Of a stretch of 64,000 nt of DNA, positions 45,675 to 56,921 are shown one piece after another. The position numbers were made by a program, and so were the translations under genes. The stretch covers positions 83,251 to 147,250 of the forward strand of contig KL197765.1 in assembly GCA_000697665.1 (NCBI GenBank), read 5' to 3'. The notes beneath the pieces were generated by a model. That model searched no databases, had not been told where the DNA came from, and worked only from the letters and a program-made list of their open reading frames with translations. Numbering within the stretch: the stretch's first letter is position 1; every line of letters starts with the position of its first letter. This stretch comes from Jaapia argillacea MUCL 33604. Lineage: Eukaryota; Basidiomycota; Agaricomycetes; Jaapiales; Jaapiaceae.

Positions 45675-47013
45675 TTATGTCCACGACGTGGGGCCAGACG
45701 CTACAAGTATCCAACATAATATCACATCATAAAAGTGCTTTCTGTCAGATGAGAATCATGATAGGGATAAAGATAATCGTACCTCAGTAATCCAAACAGG
45801 GTATGTATGAACGCCCATATGAACGGTATCCACCTACACAAAGCAAATCACTTAGTATCATACCCAAAATGCACTCAAAAAACCAAAACCACCCCAAAAC
45901 AACAAAGAAAAGATCACTCACGTAGACATACTAAACCCCCCAGCCTTCCAAACCCCAACAAGCACCCACCCAACAACAGCGCTCCCAAGCACAGCACTCC
46001 AAACGCTAACAAAACAAAAACTCAAAAGCACCAACAACGCAAACGTGAATCGTGAACGTCGCACGTTCTTGCGTGGGCGAGGGGTGGGCGGTGGGTAGGG
46101 TGACGACGAATAAGGATCTGGGTACGAGGAATGAGGATCGGGGTAAGGATACGAGGATGGGTCATGGTGGGGGTATGATGATGAAGGTCGCGGGATAGTG
46201 GATGTAGGCGAGATAGGCGAGTTCGGGACTGAGAACCCGTTAGGGTTCGGTGATCTCGTCCTAATAGGTTGAAGACCCAACCCAGGAGATCTCGTAGGGT
46301 TCGGTGACAGTGTCCGTCTACGTTCAATCCTCGATACTGGTGAGAGTGTACGTCGACGTTCGATCCCTGGTTCTGGAGAGAGTGTACTTCGACGTCTCGT
46401 TTCCTGTCCTTGGTTCAGATTGTTTGAGGGTGATAACGAAGTCGTCGTCGTCGGTCGACCCATTCTTTCCCTCCCATTTCCTCCCACCTTAACCTCCAAA
46501 AGTGGATACCGATGTTCCCCATGCCTCGTCCCTCCCTTCCTCCTCCTACCCCAACACTTCCACCTCCGTCGTGGTTGATCTTCATCTCGCGAAAGCGTGG
46601 GAGAAGTGGTAGGAGATCGAGGAGGGAAGGATAAGTTTAAAAATGCGTATATGCCACAAAAGACGAAGGGAGGTGTGGTGAGGATTAACGTCCAGTAGAG
46701 TGTGAAACGATAGATATCTGTTTGTGATTGGAGGGTAAACTTGATATGTCAGAGCGATCTCGGATGAAGGGGTCCAAAGCACTGAAGAGATGGGATGTGA
46801 TGGGTGGTATGGGCGCAATGGAAAGGGAGAATGTTGAAAGAAGGTAACGGGAGGCCGCACGTCAAAGAACGAGAGCTCACCAGTAGATTTATAAAGGTAA
46901 ACTCCTCCAACCTGCATAGGCCCCTTATGTTGTATATGCGTAAACTCCAACGCAGGATTATACAATGACGGGAACGAAGGCGATACATCTCGTAGTTGTA
47001 GTTGACCTGCCAT
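45675..47013 (-). CDS. TMEM170-family integral membrane protein
   Basis: Exons 46881-47013, 45922-46717, 45783-45833 and 45675-45741 join in phase to 348 residues. The N-terminal motif FTHIQHKGPMQVGGVYLYKS precedes the first membrane segment FTLYWTLILTTPPFVFCGIY. A long basic, Ser/Pro-rich loop with repeated ERRRTLSP units follows. Then come FTFALLVLLSFCFVSVWSAV and the hallmark LGSAVVGWVLVGVWKAGGFS, followed by STWIPFIWAFIHTLFGLLR. The order matches the TMEM170 family, which in animals shapes ER and nuclear envelope membranes. The last exon is the least certain. The loop is longer than in animal members. Confidence 0.82.
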
Positions 47014-47179
47014 CTTTGCCGTTCAAACCACGTTCAATGGCCGCAGCAATTTGAAGTGGACAAATGGGTTATGAAGAGATGAAGAGAAAGGGGTATAGAT
47101 GGAGTGTATGCATTAGCTAGAGGGCGCCAGAGGTGTTGTGTAGATTGAGGGATACGGAGAAGGTAGAGGGCTAAGAATG

Positions 47180-47815
47180 GGAATGGAAGGAGGAGGAGGG
47201 GAGGGTGAAAGATTACTGGATTTGGGTATGTGGCGTGGGGATGGGGGGGAAGCATGTGATTTTGACGCGTTCAGTGTTATGGGTCAGTCCAGGGGGGTAT
47301 CTCCATCACTCGCGCTAACCACCACCTTCTCATCAACAATACCACAAAAGTTCTATTTTTTTTTTACAGACTGTGTAAATTCTTGTCACCCTCCAACATT
47401 GTATTTCAGAGATGTACCAGAAAGATGTAGGAGGCCCAGAAAGGGAATGAGGGAGGAGGATGCGACGATGAAAGATTACTGGATTTAGGTATGGGGTGTG
47501 GGAGTATAGGAGGAACATGTGATTCCGACGCGGGCTCAGTGTCACAAGTCATGCGGGGGGTTACCTATCTCCATCGCTCATACCAACCATCAGTACCAGG
47601 ACTCTCATCCACAATACCCCACAAAAATGCTCTATGCTGTACAGAATATGTACGCTCTGGCCACTCTCCTACATTGTATTGCTGAATGTACCAGAATGGA
47701 GAAGGAGGCCAGAAAGGGAATGAGAGGAGGAGGAGGCGATGATGAAAGATTACTGGACTCAGGTGTATGGCGTGAGAGTATAGGAGGAGCATGTGATGCA
47801 ACGCGCCCACCGCTA
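47180..47815 (+). repeat. Tandem repeat, about 2.4 units of 262-275 bp
   Basis: The block GAAAGATTACTGGA recurs at about 47208, 47470 and 47745. Around it GGGAATG..GGAGGAGGA precedes, and GTATAGGAGGA.CATGTGAT..GACGCG follows. Between these, the first two units also share CTC..CATCAACAATACC.CACAAAA and CTCC.ACATTGTATT.CAGA.TGTACCAGAA. The third unit is partial. The copies are diverged and frames are not kept. It lies just upstream of the TMEM170-family gene. Confidence 0.75.
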
Positions 47816-48794
47816 GAGTTTGCGTGTCAGCCGACAATGGTCCGGATGGACCACTACTCATACTGTACAGAACAACTTCCCTCCAACAACCCAGCTAACC
47901 AAGACTCTCGGACTGCCCAATCTGAGCATGTCCTTTGTCCTGTGTGTCGCAGCCAGGCTCGGAGGCAGAATCAGGGAAGAGGTTGATCACAAGAGCCCAA
48001 GTGGGTTGAAGACCCGAAGGTGTATCAGTCGTTCCAGCAACCTAGCATGTTGCAAATGAGCAGAATGTTAATACGCGATTGGCGGAGAAAGGACGTGGAG
48101 TGCGCAATGATTCGGCAGAGGCTTCATCGCCACCAGGGCGTATCACAGTATAATGGTATAATGATGTGCTGGCATTCGAGTGAGAACGGCCCTTCGGTGA
48201 CACTGTTAATGCTATAGTGAAGAAACAGGAGATCGGCTGTAGGTTTCTGTGATTCTGGCTTGGCAGAGAGAGATCGAGGGGAACAAGTATCGAGCAAGCA
48301 ACCATGGAAGAGCGCAAATGGTCTCGTGTTTGGTTCGCCAGCAATGAAGACCGATCGACAGGGAGAGAGTAGCACGACCCATGTGAAACCCGTCGTGGCT
48401 GGCGCTGGATATCGGGGAGAAAGAGCAGTCCGGAGAAGTGAATGATCCGAGAATTGGTCCCCCAGGTCACTTGAGGTGGTAGCGACAGTCGTATCACTCC
48501 AAGATCCGTAGATAACTGCCAACAGACAAGTCAACAGGGACAATTCCTTGAGTGTCCAGCGATGACCACGGATGTGACAACGCGTGATCCCAGCAGGGTC
48601 GCTCGAAGAACTTCACTCGTGGGTTGCTCGTGGGTGAGGTTAACGTTGGGTTAACGAACATACCGCGGAGTCCAAAACGGCTAATCGTCAAGGAAAGGTA
48701 ATTGGCAGTGGCAGTGTGGGTGAATCACGTTAACGACAGTCAACGTACAGATTCCCAAGGCGGGGAGTTGAGCAGGATCACAGCAGGGTCGCAC
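47816..48794. other. Unresolved, possible downstream exons of the 49 kb candidate
   Basis: Minus-strand frames at 48124-48543 and 48494-48691 (KFFERPCWDHALSHPWSSLD) could be exons but no consistent splice chain was found. Confidence 0.25.
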
Positions 48795-49097
48795 CTTGAC
48801 AATACCAGGACAAATCTGAGTAAATCGAAGTGATTCAATGATGGGATCCCGCTTTGAATCCCGCAACCAGAATGGTGGGAAATCCAGAATGATAGTCCAT
48901 CTGTCCGTGAGTTTCGCATTCGACGAGCAGAACTGAGAGCTTGAAGCAACCTTTGTGCTTCGCGAAGAAAATTTCCACATGGGAATGATGGCATGCACGT
49001 TAGGATCCCAGAAGGGTCGTTTGAGACGCTGAGCAAAAGGGTGCGCTCGCTGGTGAAGCTCCACTTCGGTCGATGGTGTGGGTGTGTGTTGGTCCAT
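48795..49097 (-). CDS. Candidate first exon of a hypothetical gene
   Basis: Reading leftward from the ATG at 49097, 101 codons (MDQHTPTPSTEVELHQRAHP, later RPFWDPNVHAIIPMWKFSSR and TDRWTIILDFPPFWLRDSKR) end at a GTGCGA donor in phase 0. A similar local pattern, RPCWDHALSHPWS, appears in a downstream frame. No family recognised, and the 3' end was not found. Confidence 0.3.
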
Positions 49098-52000
49098 AGC
49101 ATCCGCTAGAAGGCAATCAGATAACGAGAGATGGTTCTTGCGGAGACTGCTGCGAGAAGGACCCGAGTTGTGCGCGGGCGAAGTCGAACGGCGATCTCAT
49201 AGCAATACTACGGACTCCAGTTCCTACGAAATGCGGGGTATCGAGTGACGTGGTGATCTTCTCCTCTGAACTAGAGAACCTTTGGCTCCAGGGTGAACGT
49301 ACGATGATGTATGTTGCCCACTAGCAAGGGTTGCGTGCGTTCATTAGGTGTCAAAAATGAAGGCGTGCCATTCATAGTACAATTTCTAGTCCAAAATAGG
49401 ATTGGCGCTGAGATGGATAGATGGATAAAGTGACGCGAAGGTAGTATTCTGGAATTTTAGGGCGGACGACGCCAGCTGTCCCTCAGGCCGCCTTGAGAAC
49501 TTTGGGTATCCAACGCGAGAGAGAGGCGATTCCACACTTCACCAGCCAGCTGCGAGAGGCGGTTGTAGACGGCTGAGCAAAAGGGCCCCCTTTGAGGCGT
49601 GAATAACGGTCAGGGGAGGAGGTACGAACAATTCTCGCGGCCGCCGAGACGGGCAATGCTGATAAGAAGTCGGCCGCTGATCCGTCGCTTCCTGGAAATC
49701 TTATCGCAATGTTGATTACACCTTATTTTCGTGAGAAGTGTTGTGGCATCCCATTCCCGAGTTCTACTCCGCACCCAAACAGCGCACCTTGCAATGCTAC
49801 CGGGTCTAAGCCCATGCTGGCAAGTCTTTCTGGAGCAGATTTGGTGAGTGGCCTCCTTGTACCCATTGATCCCGAGGACTCCTGGGCACCGGTCTTGTGG
49901 TGGGATGCAATGGGACATCCAGTCCTTCGTGACCGTGAAGGAAGTTGTCAAGACGCCGGTCCTGCTTTGCTGGGAAGACAGGGTGGGAATGCCCCTCACT
50001 CCATGCTCACACCGTGATTATCTGAGGAGTACCATAGGTATGTTCTCCTAGCGTCTATCCTCTTACGGACGCCGAGTCTTTGATGTCGGACTGATCGGTG
50101 TGCATCATTCTCGGCGACGGGATATCTCAGGGGCACATGCAATCTCCTATGCCTGGCTGGTGATTTGCCTCGGGCGTTGTATGTGGTGCACATGTCCGAC
50201 ACCCATGCTGCGGTCAACCCAGTGGCTAGGGTTGCTCAGGACCCAGTACCAAACCAATGGCTCCATGGGCCACTCATTCTCCTCGAAGTTTTCTAGCATG
50301 GAAATGGGTCGCTCAGTCAGTGCCCCCGAATGGAGTTTTCGTAACCACATATGGCATTTCTAACATTAGCGTTGGCTTGTGGATGCCAGCATAGCGAATC
50401 ACCGTCCTATGTCCAATGTTGGGCTCTCAATACCACTCGCCCCCCTCTAGCTGTGAGTAGGCCCACATTACGTTCTTGACAAGAAACCCACAGCAGACGA
50501 CGTGACACGTTCCCCGTGATCGCGGCCAACGTGCAGCTCTGACCGTTCCAACGCAACTTTCTCCCACCATGTCGCACGACTCGCTTATTGTTGGTATCAT
50601 ACCATCTGATCATAAACTTATCCTTGTCCCTACTCGAGCAGCGGTTCCCGGTCACTCGGTCCCGTAGTCTCAAAATACTAACGGCTCCGACACGGTTCCC
50701 CCTGGCGCGCCCAAAATATACGGTTGGGGAATGGTGGACTCAACACCGCGGCGTCCATGCTCGAAATGTGACAGGGACGAAGCAGTTCATCATTCTCCTC
50801 AAATTTAGGACCATTTCCCACTGTTTCTTTATCCATACCTCTCGTTTCCGTGCTCCGTCGGAACCGCTCAGAGCCTTGAATATCCTTGCCCCATTCCCTC
50901 TCGCCGTCGGACCCGTGAATCAAGCTTATTTTATGGAATACGACAACGTCATCCTCGTCCCTGAGAGCATTCTATCCTGGTCAAATGCTCCAATATAGGC
51001 CGGCTCGGCGTTGCCGGGTCCTCGAGGCGTCTCATTTTGTCGCCTGTGTTTTTTCTGTTTTTTCTCGCATAGTTCTCATCGTCGGTGAAATGGACCCATG
51101 TCGGTGTGAGCGGTCTCGAAGGCTCAGCAGCAAGCCGCGCCCCTCCAGAAAGCTCCCCGAGTGCACGCTGCTGAGACACATTCTCAACCAAATATGATTT
51201 AGGTTATTTCTCACAGACTCTGTCCTTGGGACCTCGTGTATCATCTCCGTTGAATCCGCCTCCAACGGAGACAAATGCTATTCGACGGGGCCATATCACA
51301 ATCAGCACGTTGATTGTGGCAGAAAGTCGGTTATAAACGGCTGAGAGTAATGTCGGAGGCTCTTGCTAGGTTCTTTGACACTGCTCCGCACCTTCCCCAC
51401 TTCCTGAGATGGAATTCGAACGGCTACCTATGAGGTATGGGAATATGTCTTCATTCCCAGGACGCCTCAAGGCCAGCCTTTGTACTGCCCAGAGAGTTTC
51501 TTTGTCTAAATTCTGCGACGAATCCCATACTGTAGTCAACCGCTGGGCCAAAACCGGAACAAACGCATGTAAAATTGCTGCAAGCGATCCTAGCCAACGA
51601 TGAGAGAATCGATTTGCGTGTTTCACACATTTTCTGCTCCGTCGTGTTCCCCATCGCCTACGAGCTCTCCGCTGGCGACCAAGGAATCTCGCGGGAGAAC
51701 TTAAAATTTATCTGATAGGGACACACGACGGTGAACAAGCCATACACGACAAGGAGTCTATAGTCCAAGCGTACCTGGACGGGATCACAGCGTATTGAAA
51801 CAACCAAGCGGAATGTCGTGAGGATCAGATTAGATATCTCACGATGAGCGAAGAGCCTTCTCAAGTTCCGCACATAGTGTGAGAGCGATCCATCGTTGCA
51901 AACGGCGGATGAATTCGGTAATGGTTGCCCAACTCCCAACAATAAGGAAACTCTCACCCTAGCGTCCGGGTGAAGGAAAGGAGAGAGAACATCCGAAGTC

Positions 52001-52698
52001 TGGAGGGATCGAGGCCGCCATTGCGTTCGAAAAGGCGGTGATGTATCCCTCGATGTTGAGATACGAAACACGTCATCGATGAAGCGTGTCCTTCGAACAG
52101 GGTTCCGCAGATATCGCGAGAAGGCCAACAAGTCGTCCGAGAAGCTGTGAGGAGGATGCACAAATCTTTTTATTGCGTGCTAAAAGGAGTGGACGTCCCG
52201 GTGAAGGTAGCTGAGACGGGAAGAGCGCAAATCCGAGGGGTTCCAACCAGGGAAATACGAAAATGGAAACAAAGCCAGGAGTCCGCGGTGGAAGATGATC
52301 ATCAGAAAGTTGTCTTGTGCAGCTCTCGAGGATATGAACGGGATTTCAAGACCGAGCACATGCTCTGCAACCAAGAAATGGCTCCGATAAATTTCTTTGA
52401 CTGGGTGAGTTCGAATGGCGCCCAAGTCAGACTTTTCCGTGTTCGGAACGTACTCAGGATGTCTACGGTGAAGACAGAGCTCAAAGCCAGAATCGGAACC
52501 GTGGAGGAGATGCATTACTGCACCAAGTTGTTGTGCGAAGGATTTGGTGAAGATCAGTTTGTTGTGTTGAGCGCCTAGCCCAGCCATACTTGCCCGCCCT
52601 ACGTTACGTAAGCCACCACAATTGAGTCTTGCCTTGCAGTTGCAACGTTGGGCGACACTCAGGCAATAGTAACAACTCCCCTTGGACTTTCCACAAAT
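49098..52698. other. Gene-poor stretch of 3.6 kb
   Basis: Open frames on both strands are short and overlap one another (for example 49610-49999 minus against 49848-50051 plus; 52180-52713 minus against 52147-52578 plus). None has a recognisable domain or a convincing splice chain. A short plus-strand frame near 50190-50300 (MSDTHAAVNPVARVAQDPVP) looks protein-like and may be a decayed exon. No repeat ends were seen. Confidence 0.4.
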
Positions 52699-55495
52699 AT
52701 GCCTATCAAGCACCTCGACAGTGAGTTAGAAAATTCGAGACCGAAATTCACGGTTCAGATGAAGAAGTACTAACAGGCCGCAAATTTTGGCCCATTTGAT
52801 CGCCAGGCTACCTCAGCGAACGAAAGCACCTGCAGACGTACCCGCTCTCTTACCTTTCTGATACACGTTTGGGTATCGATGCCGCGTACTACCTTCAAAC
52901 TTTGATTGACAATCCACCGACCCGGGAGGCGCTGGTGACGGCGACGGGAGGTTTGCCGCTGGCCCTCACCCAGAGAGTTGAGGCCGACTTGCGTGTTCTT
53001 GAAAAGTTCCGCATCAAGCCCGTGTTCGTGTTTCCTGGACTCACGCCGAATAAACGTTGGAAACAGTATCAGTTGCTGCACACCGAACAGAACGAAGCTT
53101 GCCGTGACAGGAGGGAGGCATGGGCCAAATATGAGGCAGGTCAGGAAGAGGCTGCGACCAAACTGTTTGAGGGCCGGAGTGGACTGCACCAGTGGGATAT
53201 TTGGAGGGTTGTACTGAGAATTTTCAAGCATCGTAATGTGGAATTTATGGTCGCTCCGTACGTCTCCTGGACTCAAGTACGTGCCCTTGCTTTTGCTTCA
53301 TGTTTTGTGCAATGACGCGCCACTCCCTATGCAGTTGATATACCTCCAGCGCCACCAGAAGGCATACATTCATGCCATTTTCGGCCCCACTGATACCCTC
53401 CTGTATCCGGGAGTCGACAAGTTGATCACGTCTCTCGACCTCACTTCCGCGAACCCGACCTTTACGTCTATCTCCAAGCGCACTATCTTGTCGGATCTCG
53501 GACTGTCAGATGACCAGTTTCTCGATGTTGGCCTCCTCGTGGGTTTCGAACACTCCCCACCTTTCCCACCCACAGTTCATGAACAAGGCTTGAAAGCGAC
53601 CGTGGATATGGTGAAGTACTACAAGTCAGGTCATGCCGCTGTCTCTGCCTTCGCGGAACACCCAGCCGTCAAATCGATTCAATACCCGGATCACTTTGCG
53701 CGGACCCGTTCCATGATCAAGTATTCCCTAATCCTTTCTTCGGAAGGGACAGTGATGCCCCTCCCTCTCGCCGTCAGTAACCCTCCCTCACAATCCCACC
53801 CAAACCACCACCCCCATCACCCGACCGCCGCAGATATACCTTCCGACCTCCACGAGATTTTCACCCATCGGCTTCCCGATGAGATCTACTTCTATCTGTC
53901 TCGTGGACTCATGGCCCCCCAAGCGCTGGTCTGGCTTACTACTGGCCAGATCATCGAAAATCCCCCACTTGACAATGGTGAAACAACGGAGTACAAACGA
54001 TTTGCCAAAGAGGTCATCACCGATGGCCAGACCGGTCCACGCGCTACAGCCCTCGCTCTCATTAGCAGCGTCTGCCATAACTTTTGGTCGAACAGGCGTG
54101 TAACCCCACACTTCTGGTTTGAAACGGCTCCCCCCAACAACCAGAAGTACATCCAACATAATTCCCAGCAAACTGCGCAGCTCGCGGAAAGAGTCGCAGG
54201 TTGGAATGTTCCTTATCCCATCGTCGAAGAGGAATTAAGGAGGCAGAATGTGAGTCTGGGCCTTACTTACGTTTTTGTGCCGGATACATACTAACTTTCT
54301 AACTATTCTCAACCAGTCGTCCACTATCGATTTCGCACTCTGTTTGGGCGCTACAGCTTCCGAAAAACTTGCAGCTCGTACGAGGATCAAGAGCAGCTCA
54401 AACTCCGGACCTCTGGAGAAGAAAGATGAAATCGTTGCGAATGTCATCTGGCGATTCTTGGAACTACGCGGGTCTGTGTATCTCTCTGCCACATCTCAGC
54501 GAATGCCTCATTGACGACAAACTCTAACGGCCTTTATACCTGATTTAGGTTCTTGCTGAACACGCATGCTCATTCGCCCCTTGCGCGGGCGATGTACACA
54601 GCACTCAGGAACGCACGTGTTAACGACAAATTCCAAGACCCACTCTATCTGTTCCTGGAGCTTGTGCGGGCAGGTGTCATGCATGGTAACCTCTGGTCTG
54701 GCCGTGCTTTTAGCGGGGGACCCAGCTTTGGAACTGGTAAGTATTATCGTTCCCACGCTTTCTCCGTGACCGGAGCCGAACGTTCACCTAACCCGCGTTT
54801 CATAGATGATGAGAAATCATGCATGCTGCTGGTTATGCGTGTGCTCAGCATAGTGCCGTTGAACTTCAAGGTCAGGAACTCATCGATCTAATCGTCGCCG
54901 AGTGCTGATGATCAGCATATTTTTTCTTCAGCCACAACCCTGGTCCGCACCTCTGTCTCGGGAGCTCTTGGTGTTCAACTCTTTTGTGCGATCTCTCACA
55001 CGCGCCCTTCGGACGCTCCTTGAAGTTACCTCGCTGAATATGCTACTCCGTCACGATGCTCGGCGAGCAAGGGATGATCTTCTCGATATCACCCTTTCTC
55101 TTCCGTTCCAATCCGAAGTCAACACCGGATTTGGGGTGCTTGCGAAGGTCTATTTGGATGCATTAACCCATATCAACAATCGCCAAAGAGTACGGGATCC
55201 CAATGCCGAGGGCGTGAGGGAGGCGAAACAAATGGCTCTCGAGATTTGCGAGGAAACGTTCCCTGGGGTGAAATCGCCCAAATTGGAGGTCGAACGGGGC
55301 TTCCGCTTCTGGGACGTGGTCAGTCAAGTCCCCGATATGTTTTTATGTCCACGACGACTAATAATGGCATATTTTCCTCGGCTTGCTTAGACGCTGACCG
55401 CCATGAGGCAGCTGCATTCTGAGCAGGCAGTAATTCGTGATCTCATCGACCAGTTCGAGGCGGCAGAGTCTTGGTTGGCACCTATGAGGCCCTAA
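52699..55495 (+). CDS. MKT1: Mkt1-family post-transcriptional regulator, XPG/PIN-like fold
   Basis: Eight exons in phase: 52699-52720, 52807-53276, 53335-54249, 54317-54471, 54549-54736, 54806-54870, 54932-55318 and 55391-55495, for 768 residues. The N-terminal XPG-like domain reads MPIKHLDSYLSERKHLQTYP, RLGIDAAYYLQTLI, then KFRIKPVFVFPGLTPNKRW and HRNVEFMVAPYVSW. It continues with QRHQKAYIHAIFGPTDTLLY and RTILSDLGLSDDQFLDVGLL. The C-terminal half has the MKT1 C-domain (VIWRFLELRGFLLNTHAHSP, LVRAGVMHGNLWSG). In yeast Mkt1 works with Pbp1 to control HO and mitochondrial mRNAs. Several acidic nuclease positions are altered in this family, so nuclease activity is not assumed. The 22 nt first exon is a micro-exon. 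Confidence 0.92.
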
Positions 55496-56107
55496 AAGAA
55501 CGGCGGGTGTTTTAGTTTCACACCGAGCTCATCGGGGTGCAGGTATTCTATGAAGATTCCGGGTTTTGTTGGTTCTGTTGTGACTTCCCATAGGTTCTCA
55601 GCTGGAAGACGGGCGCCTCGGTGTTTTGGTGGTCTTGACCTGTTCTAGTTCCCCAGGATTCAGTGTTGTGTCATATGATATAATCTTGGCGGAGACTTGA
55701 CCTGTGTAGCTGGTATCTTTATCCAAAAACGAAGCACGGCCAGCCTGAGTTACCGGGGGTTACACGGAGAGCAAGGGCTGGGAATGAAAGTGAGGGAAAG
55801 GGAAATGGGACCTTCCCAAAAGGGACGACGCCGAACGAGGAGCACAAAGCGTCCGTGGTGGTGAGAACGCGCAAGAAAGATGGGAAGGCTTGGGAATATC
55901 TGAGATGTGATCTTGGAAGCTAGATTACTTTGCGATCCTGCGGATCTAGGCTGCACCGCTAGGACAGCGCTTCTCATCTCCTTTCAACCTTCTGAGCCAC
56001 AGGTTCATAATGCATGTCCATCGCATGCCTGCTATCCCCGTCTTTAAATACCTCCTTTTCTTCTCCGTAAAGCACTGAAACTTCCGCACCCATCCTCCCG
56101 CCACACC
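55496..56107. other. Intergenic
   Basis: About 0.6 kb, the 3' flank of MKT1 and the promoter of the zinc-finger gene. CTTTAAATACC at about 56043 is a TATA-like site 60 bp before the ATG. Confidence 0.4.
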
Positions 56108-56921
56108 ATGATTCGAGCCTCACATCCCTACTTTGATACCTTCATGCTCCCGTCGCTCGACAACGCCAAAGAGGCAGATGGCCACCTATACCTTCGCCGA
56201 CAACACACTGTCGAGATCATTCAGCTCGAAGAAGTACCCCCTCCCTCCGTCCGCCACCCAGTTCCCTCCACTTCGAGCTCAGCACCTTCGTCATCATCAG
56301 CGGGCTCGTCTTTCTATTCATCGACATTCGACGAGGAAGAGGAGGAGTCAGTATGCTCTTCATACTGCTCGTCAGTTTCTCAGGAGCAAGTCGCTCCTGA
56401 GGTGGAGGAGAAATCATCCATGGCTGTGCTCGATGATACATACGCCGCCCGAATGAAACGTATTCACGCGTGGCGTGAAAACTTCGCGAAAGAGATGGGT
56501 ATCTCGTACTCTGGTGAGTTCACCCCACCTGCGAATTTTTCGATCCTCCGAACATTTTCTGACCTTTTACGTTAGATTCTTCCATTTCGTCACGTCAAAA
56601 GCGTAAAGCTGTCGATGATGGAGCGGACTGTGTCTTCGAGGACGACGACAATGTGAGTATCCATCATGATATCATGTCATCTTACGCGTTGCTCATTGTC
56701 GAAATTTTCAGATGTCGCGCTCATCGAAGCGATCACGTTGTTCAGAAGACGGGTCGTCTCAGCTTCGGAGCATCAATGTTCGGCGGACGCTGAGCTTCAG
56801 TGCCCACTCATGTTCGGCATGCGATGCGTCTTTCGAGACCCTGCAAAGCTTCCGTCGTCACGGCCACGATCCCTGCACCAACGAAGCGTGCCGCATAGCT
56901 GTGGAGTATGACTTCGAATGA
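56108..56921 (+). CDS. Small C2H2 zinc-finger protein
   Basis: Exons 56108-56513, 56576-56652 and 56712-56921 give 230 residues. The N-terminal part (MIRASHPYFDTFMLPSLDNA) is followed by Ser-rich and acidic disorder and a conserved-looking helix ARMKRIHAWRENFAKEMG. The C-terminus holds one zinc finger, CSACDASFETLQSFRRHGHD, with two Cys and two His. It ends with the tail CTNEACRIAVEYDFE, which adds two more Cys. This layout is common in Agaricomycete nuclear proteins; DNA or RNA targets are unknown. Basic clusters (RQKRK, SSKRSR) could serve as nuclear signals. Confidence 0.82.

Noticed and set aside
52147-52713. Overlapping frames of 143 (plus) and 177 (minus) codons before MKT1
   Set aside because: Neither has a recognisable domain and both cannot be coding; no evidence favours one.
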